64,000 bases of DNA, from NCBI RefSeq assembly GCF_900215335.1, contig NZ_OCMT01000004.1:434001-498000 (forward strand), given 5' to 3'. Numbering within the stretch: position 1 is the first letter of the stretch; the number at the start of each line of letters is the position of its first letter. This document shows positions 43,118 through 52,021 of this stretch, piece by piece. This stretch comes from Pedobacter xixiisoli. GTDB lineage: Bacteria > Bacteroidota > Bacteroidia > Sphingobacteriales > Sphingobacteriaceae. A program made the translations under genes and the position numbers. Under the pieces are notes generated by a model. It saw nothing but the letters and a program-made list of their open reading frames with translations. It was not told the DNA's origin and did not search any database.

Positions 43118-43490
43118 GATGAGCGGAAAATTTGGTTAACTAAAATTAGATAAATGTTTTTAGAAACGGGTATGCTCTCGGAGCGTAAAATGGAGTTGGC
43201 TGGTTGGTATTGTTTTTTTGAATGAGTTGAGATGACGCTAAAAATAAAACACCCCTGATTTTTGGTCAGGGGTGTTTTTCCCAAAAAATTAACAATTTTT
43301 ACAAATGCTTAAAAATTAAGAACTTGTAATACTTTTAAAAGATTTTTACGTTTAACCTTTCATAAGTACAAGGTAACAATTATTTCTCTAACTATCAAAA
43401 TATAATGTTGCAATTACTTAAAGTCTACTAAAATGCTCGTTAAATTGATATTTTGTTTTGTAACGAAAAAAATATAACTTATTTTTCGGG
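43118..43490. other. 373-base divergent intergenic region
   Basis: Shared upstream region of the GH9 gene (minus) and ppc (plus). Apart from the hairpin at 43247 it is AT-rich with no clear ORF. A TATTTTG box near 43450 is a possible -7 element for ppc but has imperfect spacing. Confidence 0.5.
43247..43279. terminator. Strong hairpin with T-run in the divergent GH9-ppc gap
   Basis: AACACCCCTGA and TCAGGGGTGTT form a perfect stem around a short T-rich loop, followed by TTT on the plus strand and preceded by an A-run. It sits 130 bases from the GH9 start and 211 bases from ppc, and is not at the 3' end of any recognised gene. Confidence 0.6.
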
Positions 43491-46073
43491 ATGCAATTAA
43501 ATCAACCCAGCCAACGCGAGTATTATTTTAACAACGAGGTTATTTCTCGTTTCGAATTGTACAACAGTTTATTTCTAACGCTTCCATTTTATAAGATTAA
43601 GGATACTGGAACCTTATTGCCGCTTTTTTTTAAGAGTTGCGAAGAGGGTATCAAGAACCATGAGATGCCTAGTGAACTGATTGAGAAGTTCTTCGAAAAA
43701 TATGTTCACGATAAGGATGAAAACAGTGTAGTGGATTTGTTGTTCCGGTTTATTCAGTACATCGAACGTCAAGTGGTACTTTTTGATGCGGTAGAAGATG
43801 CTTCTTTTACCAAATTGAACATCAGTGATGAGCAGAGTTCGTTAAGAGCTTTGTTTTTAAAGGCAAATGATGACGCTAATTTGCACGAGAAAATTGATAA
43901 ATTAGTAGAAGAGTTTTCATTGAGGTTAGTGCTAACGGCACACCCAACGCAGTTTTACCCAGGCCCAGTTTTAGGAATTATAAATGATTTGACGGCGGCC
44001 ATTAAAACGAACGATTTTACGACCATCAACCAATTGTTGCAGCAGTTAGGTAAAACACCTTTCTTTAATAAGAAATCGCCAACGCCGGTAGACGAAGCGT
44101 TAAGCTTGGCTTGGTACCTAGAAAACGTATTCTATTTCGCCGCGGCAAATATCCAAACTGGATTAAATCAGTTGTTGAGTGAATATCATATCGACCCTAA
44201 AAAAGTTATCGAATTAGGTTTCTGGCCAGGTGGCGATAGAGATGGTAACCCAAATGTAAAAGCGCAAACTACTTTGGAAGTGTCTAAAATGTTGCGCCAA
44301 ATCTTGTTCAGGTGTTACTATCGTGACTTTAGGAATATCAAACGACGTATTACTTTTAGAGGCGTAGAGGATAGTCTTAATTTGCTCCAAGAAGTATTTT
44401 ACGAAAATGCATTTAATAACGCTGTAGAAGAGAAAGATATATCAGATTATATCATTAAGAACTTAAATGATATCATTGATACTTTAAACAAAGACCACGA
44501 TGGATTATTCGCTAACGTTGTACAAGATTTGTTGAGGAAAGTAGAACTCTACCGTTGCCATTTTGCTTCTTTAGATATTAGACAAGATAGCAGGGTTTTA
44601 AGAAGTGTGCATCAATATTGCAGAAGTCAGAAGCCAATCAATTCACTTTACAGCGAGAACTATGATGAACTATCTGAAGAGGAAAAACTAAAGGCAATTT
44701 CATTCAGAACTGCAAAAATCATCTATACCGACGAACAGGATAACTTGATTAAGGATGCCTTACAGACCATCTCTGAAATTAAAGACATCCAACAGAAAAA
44801 TGGGGAAGAGGCTTGCCACCGTTTCATTATCAGTAACTGCCAACAAGCAAGTGATATTTTGCAATTAATGGAGCTTTTCCTTTGGAATGGTTGGGAAGCA
44901 GAAGATTTAACGATAGATTTTGTGCCATTGTTCGAAACCGTTAATGATTTAACTGGTGCAGGAGAAATCATGGAGAAACTATATACGCATCCTTTCTATA
45001 AAAAACACTTGGCTTTGAGAGGCGGTAAGCAACATATTATGCTAGGCTTCTCAGATAGTACCAAAGATGGTGGTTATTTAATGGCCAACTGGTCGATATT
45101 TACCGCTAAAGTTGCCTTAACCAAGGTTGCAGAAGAGCATAACGTTCAACTCGCATTTTTTGATGGTAGAGGTGGTCCTCCAGCACGTGGTGGTGGTAAA
45201 ACACACCGCTTCTATGCTTCAATGGGTAAAGAAATCGCTAACAAAAACATCCAGTTGACAGTACAAGGACAAACGATCAGTTCTCAATATGGTTCGGTAG
45301 ATAGTGCCGCTTTCAATATAGAACAGTTGATTAATGCGGGTATTTCATCTGGCGTTAAAGGAAAACATAACGTTTTATTGGATAAAGAGAATTTCGATAT
45401 CCTTGACAAAATGGCGAAGGACAGTTATAACGCTTACATAGATTTGCGTAACGACCCATTGTTCTTGGAATATTTGGAGAAACTATCTCCGCTGAGCTTG
45501 TTATCTAAAATTACCATCAGTAGTAGGCCAGTAAAAAGAAATTCAGGAGATAAATTAAAACTAGATGATTTACGTGCTATCGGTTTTGTGACTTCATGGA
45601 GTCAGTTGAAGCAAAATGTACCAGGTTTTTATGGGGTAGGAACAGCGTTAAAAGCTCAAGAAGATTTAGGTAATTGGGAGCAGGTCCAAAAAACGTATCA
45701 TCAGTCGGGTTATTTCAAAACGATAGTAGATAACTGTATCATGTCGATGAGCAAATCTGATTTCGAGATTACGGCTTATTTGGCTAATAACAAAGAATTT
45801 GGTGCATTTTGGAAACAGTTACATGCAGAATTTGAGCTTTCGAAAAAAATGCTGCTGAAATTAACTGGGCACGAAACTCTAATGGAAAACTATCCCGTAG
45901 AGAAGAAATCTATCGCAGTGCGTGAGAAAATTATCTTGCCATTGGTGTTGATTCAACATTTTGCTTTAGATAAGCTACAGGGTGATTTAAGTGAAGAAAA
46001 GCAACAGGCTTACGAGAAACTAGCGATTAGAACAGTTTATGGTATTGTAAATGCTGGTAGAAACTTGGCTTAG
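43491..46073 (+). CDS. ppc: Phosphoenolpyruvate carboxylase
   Basis: Carboxylates PEP to oxaloacetate, refilling the TCA cycle. 860 residues. Catalytic motifs: LVLTAHPTQFYPGPV (His151), GFWPGGDRDGNPNV, MLGFSDSTKDGGY and FFDGRGGPPARGGGKTHRF. All key residues are present. The C-terminus reads NAGRNLA instead of the -NTG ending of classical PEPC, and TAHPTQ replaces TAHPTE; both set it apart from E. coli Ppc, although the rest is intact. Cytosolic, monocistronic. Confidence 0.95.
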   Translation: MQLNQPSQREYYFNNEVISRFELYNSLFLTLPFYKIKDTGTLLPLFFKSCEEGIKNHEMPSELIEKFFEKYVHDKDENSVVDLLFRFIQYIERQVVLFDAVEDASFTKLNISDEQSSLRALFLKANDDANLHEKIDKLVEEFSLRLVLTAHPTQFYPGPVLGIINDLTAAIKTNDFTTINQLLQQLGKTPFFNKKSPTPVDEALSLAWYLENVFYFAAANIQTGLNQLLSEYHIDPKKVIELGFWPGGDRDGNPNVKAQTTLEVSKMLRQILFRCYYRDFRNIKRRITFRGVEDSLNLLQEVFYENAFNNAVEEKDISDYIIKNLNDIIDTLNKDHDGLFANVVQDLLRKVELYRCHFASLDIRQDSRVLRSVHQYCRSQKPINSLYSENYDELSEEEKLKAISFRTAKIIYTDEQDNLIKDALQTISEIKDIQQKNGEEACHRFIISNCQQASDILQLMELFLWNGWEAEDLTIDFVPLFETVNDLTGAGEIMEKLYTHPFYKKHLALRGGKQHIMLGFSDSTKDGGYLMANWSIFTAKVALTKVAEEHNVQLAFFDGRGGPPARGGGKTHRFYASMGKEIANKNIQLTVQGQTISSQYGSVDSAAFNIEQLINAGISSGVKGKHNVLLDKENFDILDKMAKDSYNAYIDLRNDPLFLEYLEKLSPLSLLSKITISSRPVKRNSGDKLKLDDLRAIGFVTSWSQLKQNVPGFYGVGTALKAQEDLGNWEQVQKTYHQSGYFKTIVDNCIMSMSKSDFEITAYLANNKEFGAFWKQLHAEFELSKKMLLKLTGHETLMENYPVEKKSIAVREKIILPLVLIQHFALDKLQGDLSEEKQQAYEKLAIRTVYGIVNAGRNLA

Positions 46074-46149
46074 AAGGTTAGAATTTATACGACGGAAAGT
46101 CTGAAAGACGAAACGTTAGTATCTAAACTGGCATAAATTCTATCATTTT

Positions 46150-46236
46150 ACCCGCAGATTTTCGCTGATAAAAACGTCGATTACGCAGATAGGTATCTCC
46201 TGAAATCTGCGGATAAATCTGCTTAAATCTGCGGGT
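46150..46236. repeat. Inverted repeat, family B
   Basis: ACCCGCAGATTT (46150-46161) and AAATCTGCGGGT (46225-46236) are exact reverse complements; a second inner AAATCTGCGG lies at 46204. It is the cleanest family B copy. Confidence 0.85.
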
Positions 46237-46285
46237 GTTTAATCATTTTGTCAATTACCCATTTTATCATTCACTCATTAAAAAT

Positions 46286-46741
46286 ATGTCAACCCCAACA
46301 TTAAACTGGACTTATAAATCATTCGAAGAACTATCGAAATTAGAACTCTACACCATTTTAAGGCTGAGAAGCGAGGTTTTCGTTGTAGAGCAGCACTGTA
46401 ATTACCAAGATGTAGATGGGAAGGATTTAAAATGCCATCATTTAATGGCTTGGGATGGCGATAATTTAGTTGCCTATACGAGAATAGTTCCGCCAGGAGT
46501 TTCTTTCACAGAAGCGAGTATTGGACGTGTATTGAGCAATTCAAGATATAGAGGTATAGGTGCTGGCATTACTTTGATGGAAAAAAGCATTGAAAAGGTA
46601 TACGAAACACATGGCAAACGCCCGATCCGTATCGGTGCCCAGTTGTATTTGAAGAAATTTTATGAAGGTTTTGGCTTTGTAAAGGATAGTGAAGAATACT
46701 TAGAGGACGAAATTCCTCATATTGAAATGGTATTAGCTTAA
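46286..46741 (+). CDS. ElaA-type GNAT acetyltransferase
   Basis: A 151-residue GNAT protein from ATG 46286 (MSTPTLNW); the upstream in-frame ATG at 46235 falls at the edge of a repeat and is less likely. LRSEVFVVEQHCNYQDVDGKDL is the ElaA signature, and RVLSNSRYRGIGAGITLME is the acetyl-CoA site. QLYLKKFYEGFGF closes the fold. Substrate unknown. Confidence 0.9.
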   Translation: MSTPTLNWTYKSFEELSKLELYTILRLRSEVFVVEQHCNYQDVDGKDLKCHHLMAWDGDNLVAYTRIVPPGVSFTEASIGRVLSNSRYRGIGAGITLMEKSIEKVYETHGKRPIRIGAQLYLKKFYEGFGFVKDSEEYLEDEIPHIEMVLA

Positions 46742-46819
46742 AGGATTTTAACCATTAAGAAATGAAGCTTAGTTAAGAAATTGACTAGGCTTTTTTTGTT
46801 GCGCTTGCTTTTAAAACTG

Positions 46820-46906
46820 ATGTTGACGTGTAGCGAAGCTGCGCAGTAAAATAAATTCAGCATGACGGAGCCTAAATATTACGTCAACCTGAATTTATTT
46901 CAGGGT
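46820..46906. repeat. Two family D repeats, part of the 46742-47167 gap
   Basis: GTAAAATAAATTCAGCATGACG (to about 46866) and CGTCAACCTGAATTTATTTC to AGG (from 46882) are inverted relatives of the repeat at 677. TAGCGAAGCTGCGCAG precedes them. No gene is seen in this 426-base gap. Confidence 0.6.
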
Positions 46907-46935
46907 CTGTTAGAAATATATTCAGTATAGGCGTT

Positions 46936-47043
46936 TCGTCATTGCGAACTGAAGCGTGAGGTTTTGAGAAGGGGTGAAGCAATCTTTATCGTTGGCAATA
47001 AATGTATGAAAAATTGCCGCGTCGTTCCTCCTCGCAATGACGA
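46936..47043. repeat. Long inverted repeat, family E
   Basis: TCGTCATTGCGA (46936-46947) and TCGCAATGACGA (47032-47043) are exact reverse complements. GAAGCAATCTTT and GTCGTTCCTC match positions of the copy at 23402. Confidence 0.8.
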
Positions 47044-47094
47044 CATGACTATAAAAAGCCTTAATTCCTCTTAATTCCTTAATGTTTTCAAAAA

Positions 47095-47120
47095 CAAAAG
47101 CCCCGACATAAATCGAGGCT
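47095..47120 (-). terminator. Rho-independent terminator of aspS
   Basis: On the minus strand, AGCCTCGA and TCGGGGCT form a stem with one mismatch, followed by TTTTGTTTTT. It lies 48 bases after the aspS stop. Confidence 0.7.
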
Positions 47121-47167
47121 CTTGTTTATATGCGTTGTGAAAACTGTTAACTGAGAACTGCCAACTG

Positions 47168-48919
47168 TTAACTGCCAACAGTGCTAATCTTCAATTCTTT
47201 CAACTGTTTATCATCAATGGTGCTTGGACTGTCAATCATTACATCTCTACCCGAGTTATTTTTAGGGAAAGCAATGACGTCTCTAATACTATCTAAACCA
47301 GCAAAAAGCGAACATAGACGATCGAAACCGAAGGCCAAACCACCATGTGGCGGAGCACCATATTCAAAAGCATCTAATAAGAAACCAAATTGTTTTTGAG
47401 CCTCTTCATCGCTAAAACCTAAGTGTTTAAACATTAAAGCTTGTGTTTCCTTATCATGGATACGGATAGAACCACCGCCAATTTCGGTGCCGTTTAACAC
47501 CATATCATAAGCGTTTGCTCTTACCTCACCAGGTTTGGTATCTAACAAAGCGATATCTTCAGGTTTTGGCGAAGTAAATGGATGGTGCATGGCATGGTAA
47601 CGTTCAGATTCTTCATCCCATTCTAAAAGAGGGAAATCTAACACCCAAAGTGCCGAGAACTTATTTTTATCACGTAGCCCTAAACGAGAACCCATTTCTA
47701 AACGCAATTCGTTCATTTGCTTCTGTACCTTCTCTTTCACCGCACCAGCTAAAACTAGTACTAAATCTCCCGGTTCTGTTTGCAACGCTGCCGACCATTT
47801 TTTCAATTCATCTTCGTTATAGAACTTGTCTACCGATGATTTTAACGAGCCATCTTCGTTGTGGCGTAGATAAATCAAGCCAGTAGCACCAATTTGCGGA
47901 CGCTTCACGAAATCGGTTAATTCATCTAGTTGCTTACGTGTGTAATGTGCGCAACCTTTCGCATTGATACCCACTACCAATTCTGCATTATCAAAAACTG
48001 GGAAATCTTTGCCTTTTACGATATCATTTAGCTCAACAAAAAGCATCTCGAAACGCGTATCTGGCTTGTCAGAACCATATAAACGCATCGCATCGCTGTA
48101 TTGCATACGAGGCACTTCTGGTAAATCAATGCCCTTAATTTCTTTGAACAACGTTCTAATTAAACCCTCGAAAGTGTTCAAAATATCCTCTTGCTCTACA
48201 AACGACATCTCGCAGTCAATTTGGGTAAACTCAGGCTGTCTATCTGCACGTAAATCCTCGTCTCTAAAGCATTTCACAATTTGGAAATACCTATCGAAAC
48301 CAGAAACCATCAATAATTGCTTAAACGTTTGTGGCGATTGTGGCAAGGCATAAAACTCACCAGCATTCATACGACTAGGTACGACAAAATCACGGGCACC
48401 TTCTGGCGTAGACTTGATCAGCACAGGCGTTTCTACTTCGATAAAATCCAAGCCATCTAAATACCTACGCACCGATTGTGCCATTTTATGACGCAATACC
48501 ATGTTGTTGCGAACAGGATTACGACGCAAATCCAAGTAGCGATATTTCATTCTCAAATCATCACCGCCATCGGTTTCGTCAGCAATTAAGAAAGGAGGCA
48601 ATTTAGCTGCATTCAAAATTTCTAGCGAAGAAACTTTGATTTCGATATCTCCAGTGGGAATGTCTTTGTTTTTATTGGTACGCTCAACCACTACACCGCT
48701 CACTGTAATCACAAATTCGCGACCAAGTGCACGGGCTTGCTGGCACAAATCGGCATTATCGTTCATGTTAAATACCAATTGGGTAATGCCATAACGATCA
48801 CGGATGTCGATAAACGTCATTCCGCCCAAATCCCTAGAGTTCTGCATCCAGCCGCACAAGGTTACATTTTCGCCTAGATTTTCAAGGGTCAATGCACCGC
48901 AAGTAGTTGTTCTTAACAT
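47168..48919 (-). CDS. aspS: Aspartate--tRNA ligase
   Basis: Charges tRNA-Asp. Class II synthetase of 583 residues from the ATG at 48919 ([10 protein letters not shown]); the in-frame start at 48943 overlaps the -7 box and is rejected. N-terminal OB anticodon-binding domain ([23 protein letters not shown]), motif 2 ([18 protein letters not shown]), a bacterial insertion domain, and motif 3 (GLAFGFDRL). The ending [17 protein letters not shown] is typical. Whether it also charges tRNA-Asn cannot be decided here. Confidence 0.96.
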   Translation of the reverse strand: MLRTTTCGALTLENLGENVTLCGWMQNSRDLGGMTFIDIRDRYGITQLVFNMNDNADLCQQARALGREFVITVSGVVVERTNKNKDIPTGDIEIKVSSLEILNAAKLPPFLIADETDGGDDLRMKYRYLDLRRNPVRNNMVLRHKMAQSVRRYLDGLDFIEVETPVLIKSTPEGARDFVVPSRMNAGEFYALPQSPQTFKQLLMVSGFDRYFQIVKCFRDEDLRADRQPEFTQIDCEMSFVEQEDILNTFEGLIRTLFKEIKGIDLPEVPRMQYSDAMRLYGSDKPDTRFEMLFVELNDIVKGKDFPVFDNAELVVGINAKGCAHYTRKQLDELTDFVKRPQIGATGLIYLRHNEDGSLKSSVDKFYNEDELKKWSAALQTEPGDLVLVLAGAVKEKVQKQMNELRLEMGSRLGLRDKNKFSALWVLDFPLLEWDEESERYHAMHHPFTSPKPEDIALLDTKPGEVRANAYDMVLNGTEIGGGSIRIHDKETQALMFKHLGFSDEEAQKQFGFLLDAFEYGAPPHGGLAFGFDRLCSLFAGLDSIRDVIAFPKNNSGRDVMIDSPSTIDDKQLKELKISTVGS

Positions 48920-48940
48920 ATTTATTCGATGTTTAAGCGG

Positions 48941-48948
48941 CAAAAGTA
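48941..48948 (-). promoter_or_regulatory. -7 promoter box of aspS
   Basis: Minus-strand TACTTTTG matches TAnnTTTG, 22 bases before ATG 48919. No obvious -33 TTG lies at normal spacing; that region is taken up by the 14-base tandem repeat. Confidence 0.5.
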
Positions 48949-48954
48949 CGAATT

Positions 48955-48988
48955 GATTTACGATTTTAGATTTACGATTTTAGATTTA
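48955..48988. repeat. 14-base tandem repeat (GATTTACGATTTTA)
   Basis: Two full copies (48955-48968, 48969-48982) and a partial third (GATTTA). A related inverted string (CGTAAATCTAAAATCG) occurs at about 54489 next to murF. The remainder of the 48989-49292 gap shows nothing else recognisable. Confidence 0.7.
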
Positions 48989-49292
48989 GCCTGTAAAGGA
49001 GTTAAAATATTCTTTTTTAGAAGAGCAGCGCCTGTTTTTGAATTGACACAAATTCTGGTGTAAACTATCACTCTTAGGCAGGTCGCTTATACAAAAAACT
49101 TAGAGGGCGTGAAGAAATCTAAGCAGCGGTTGAAAAACACGGAAACAGCTATGAAGCGCTGTTGAATTAAAGACTTGAGTTTGTTTAGCAGAAAACACCA
49201 ACTCATCAGCTAATGATCACAACATCTCATTCGCTATGTAAAATCTCACATCTCATATCTCAATACTCGTATCTATTTACTATTTTGCACCA

Positions 49293-50438
49293 ATGCAGTT
49301 TAAAGAGATTATTGGACAAGACGACGTAAAGCAACACCTTTTACAAACCGTAGCCGAGAACAGGGTTAGCCATGCGCAACTTTTTCTTTCGCCTGCCGGA
49401 AGTGGTGCCGTACCCTTGGCTATCGCCTACGCCCAATACATCAATTGCGAGCAAAAAACCGCTGAAGATAGCTGCGGAGAATGTACCTCTTGTCGCAAAT
49501 ACGAACGCTTGATTCACCCCGATTTACATTTTTCTTATCCCTTCTTTGCCTCAAAAGACGTGAAGATTGCTACCGATGTTTTGGAAGAATGGCGAAATAT
49601 GGTGTTAGAAAATGCTTACTTCGATTTGGATGTGTGGCGTTCTAAGTTGAGTGCAGATAACAAGCAGGCAAACATCAATATTGCGGAAGCGCATGACATC
49701 ATCAAGAAATTAAGCTATAAAGCTTTCGAAGCGGATACCAAAGTGCTGATCATGTGGTTGCCTGAGTTTTTAGATAGAGAAGGAAACGCCCTGCTAAAAA
49801 TTATCGAAGAGCCACCTGCGAAAACACTGTTTATTTTAATCGCACAAAATCAGGAACAAATTTTATCTACTATTTTATCTCGTACGCAGATTGTTAAGAT
49901 CCCTAAGCTGGCAGATGAAGTAGTGAAACAATATCTAGTAGAAAAAGCCAATCTTTCCGAACATCAGGCAGCAGAATATAGCTTTTTGGCTGATGGTAAT
50001 TTGATTGAAGCCAATGCTTTACTAGCCGACCAAGTGAATAATAACGCAGGTTACTTTTCAGAATGGTTGCGAATGGCTTATAGTAACAGAGTGCCAGATA
50101 TGATGGCTTTTACCGAAACCGCGGCAAGCTGGGGTAGGGAGAACCAAAAAAATTATATCAAGTACGGAATCAATTTTTTACGAGAGTGTGGTTTAATTCT
50201 TAGTGGGGCCGAAGCTTTGGTAAAACTGCCTCCTCAGCACCTAGAAGTGGCTAAAAAATTATCAGGAGTATTAAATATGCCAGTTGTAGAAGCGTTAATT
50301 AACGAGTTGGAAAAGGCGCATTACCATATCGAACGTAATGCAAACCCGAAAATTCTGTTTTTAGATGTATCTTTACAATTGGTAAAAATTATAAAATTTA
50401 AAACGCTCCCGAAAGGGACTCAATATATATACACGTAA
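49293..50438 (+). CDS. holB: DNA polymerase III subunit delta'
   Basis: Clamp-loader subunit that helps place the sliding clamp on DNA. 381 residues. The zinc module CEQKTAEDSCGECTSC is present. The P-loop position reads SPAGSGAVPL without the Lys, so nucleotide binding is lost, as known for delta'. WLPEFLDREGNALLKIIEEPP and LSTILSRTQIVKI match the AAA+ Walker B and SRC regions. One base separates it from the ricT-like gene, and gldH follows: this order is common in Bacteroidota to my knowledge. Confidence 0.93.
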   Translation: MQFKEIIGQDDVKQHLLQTVAENRVSHAQLFLSPAGSGAVPLAIAYAQYINCEQKTAEDSCGECTSCRKYERLIHPDLHFSYPFFASKDVKIATDVLEEWRNMVLENAYFDLDVWRSKLSADNKQANINIAEAHDIIKKLSYKAFEADTKVLIMWLPEFLDREGNALLKIIEEPPAKTLFILIAQNQEQILSTILSRTQIVKIPKLADEVVKQYLVEKANLSEHQAAEYSFLADGNLIEANALLADQVNNNAGYFSEWLRMAYSNRVPDMMAFTETAASWGRENQKNYIKYGINFLRECGLILSGAEALVKLPPQHLEVAKKLSGVLNMPVVEALINELEKAHYHIERNANPKILFLDVSLQLVKIIKFKTLPKGTQYIYT

Positions 50439-50439
50439 T

Positions 50440-51972
50440 ATGGGATGTGGAAGTTGCTCAACGGGAGGCGGTTGTGCCCCTGCTGGCTGCAAAAGTAATG
50501 GCTCTTGCCTTACTGGAGGTTGCCAAAAAATGGAAGTCTACGACTGGCTGTCTAATTTAGATATGCCATCTAATTATAAACCTTTTCCAATCATTGAAGT
50601 TAAGTTTAAAGGCTCTAGAAAAGAGTTTTTTGTGAACCAGGATGATATTTATTTGGAAATAGGAGAACTCATTGCGGTGGAAGGTCCAACTGGCGGATAT
50701 GACATTGGCCACGTTTCTTTAACTGGCGAATTGGTGCGTACGCAGTTGAAGCGCAGAAAAACACCTATCGACCAAGTTACCCGCAAAGTTTACAGAAAAG
50801 CTACAGAAGCTGATGTAGAGAAATGGAAAATAGCGAAAGGCTTAGAATGGGAAACCATGCACAAGGCTCGTACGTTGGCTTTAGACTTAAAGCTGTCCAT
50901 GAAAATTAGCGATGTAGATTATCAGGGAGATAGAACAAAAGCCACTTTTTTCTATACTGCAGAAGGTAGGGTAGATTTTAGGGAACTGATTAAGAAAATG
51001 GCGGAGGCTTTCCGTATCCGTATCGAGATGCGCCAAATCGGGATGCGCCAAGAGGCGGGTCGTTTAGGTGGTATCGGCTCTTGCGGTCGCGAATTGTGTT
51101 GCTCTACTTGGTTAACTAACTTTAAAACAGTTTCTACGGCTGCGGCTCGTTACCAAAACCTATCGCTAAATACCTTAAAGCTTGCCGGACAATGCGGTAA
51201 GTTAAAATGCTGCTTAAACTACGAGTTAGATACTTATTTGGATGCTTTAAAGGATATTCCAGATAGAATTGAATCGTTACAAACGGATGTTGGTGTTGCC
51301 CGCCATCAAAAAACTGATATTTTTAAGAAACTGATGTGGTTCAGTTATGCTAATCAAGAAGATTGGATTCCGCTAAAAGTTGACCGTGTAAAAGAAATCA
51401 TGGCAATGAATAAACGTGGCGAAAAACCAAGCAATCTAAAAGATGAAGCAGTTGAGCTGAAAACAACTACCGTAGTAGAGAAAGTTCACGATTATGAGAA
51501 TGTGGTTGGTCAGGATAGTTTAACACGTTTAGACGATAAAAACCGTAACAAAAACAATCGTAACCGTAATAACAGAAACGATAGAGACCGCGATAGCAAT
51601 AGAAATAGACCTCAGTCTAATCAAGGTGTTGGAAACCAGAACGGTGGCAATAGCCAAAATGGACAAGCTGCCCAGAAAAATAGGGAGAAACCAAGCCAGC
51701 ATAGGCAGCAACAGCAGAAAGCTCAAGACAAGCCTCAGCAAGAGCAAAATCAGAGAAATCAACCTAGAAAGGATAACAACAGGCCTCAACAAAATCAAAA
51801 GCCTCAACAAAAACCTATAGAGGCTAAAGCGAACGAAAATGCTCCTAAGCCTCAAGCAGAGGGTGGAAATACTGAACAAAAGCGTAATAACAGGAATAGG
51901 AACAAGAACCGTAATAGGAATAAGGAACAAGGAGCAAAGAATAAAGATCAAGGACCAAAACCAAATGAATAA
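50440..51972 (+). CDS. ricT: PSP1-domain protein (RicT/YaaT-like) with a Cys-rich head and long basic low-complexity tail
   Basis: In Bacillus, RicT works in a Fe-S complex that promotes mRNA processing. 510 residues here. The first 28 residues hold six cysteines (C3, C6, C12, C17, C23, C28). The PSP1 core (~45-285) includes MRQIGMRQEAGRLGGIGSCG with RELCC and GQCGKLKCC. Residues ~360-510 are an Asn/Arg/Gln/Lys-rich disordered tail (repeated NRN, QQ, KPQQ). The tail is probably RNA-binding. Its last ~45 bases carry a promoter for gldH. Confidence 0.88.
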   Translation: MGCGSCSTGGGCAPAGCKSNGSCLTGGCQKMEVYDWLSNLDMPSNYKPFPIIEVKFKGSRKEFFVNQDDIYLEIGELIAVEGPTGGYDIGHVSLTGELVRTQLKRRKTPIDQVTRKVYRKATEADVEKWKIAKGLEWETMHKARTLALDLKLSMKISDVDYQGDRTKATFFYTAEGRVDFRELIKKMAEAFRIRIEMRQIGMRQEAGRLGGIGSCGRELCCSTWLTNFKTVSTAAARYQNLSLNTLKLAGQCGKLKCCLNYELDTYLDALKDIPDRIESLQTDVGVARHQKTDIFKKLMWFSYANQEDWIPLKVDRVKEIMAMNKRGEKPSNLKDEAVELKTTTVVEKVHDYENVVGQDSLTRLDDKNRNKNNRNRNNRNDRDRDSNRNRPQSNQGVGNQNGGNSQNGQAAQKNREKPSQHRQQQQKAQDKPQQEQNQRNQPRKDNNRPQQNQKPQQKPIEAKANENAPKPQAEGGNTEQKRNNRNRNKNRNRNKEQGAKNKDQGPKPNE

Positions 51973-51979
51973 GCAGCTG

Positions 51980-52006
51980 TTGAGGAACAAGGAACAAGTA
52001 ACTTTG
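51980..52006 (+). promoter_or_regulatory. Possible promoter of gldH
   Basis: TTG (51980-51982) and TAACTTTG (51999-52006) are separated by 16 bases. The -7 box matches the consensus exactly; the spacer is one base short. It lies just past the ricT stop. Confidence 0.5.
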
Positions 52007-52021
52007 AAAATTGGAAAGACT

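Noticed and set aside
48920-49292. Possible tRNA gene beside aspS
   Set aside because: No cloverleaf pairing or T-loop GTTCRA sequence could be found; the region is AT-rich with a 14-base tandem repeat.
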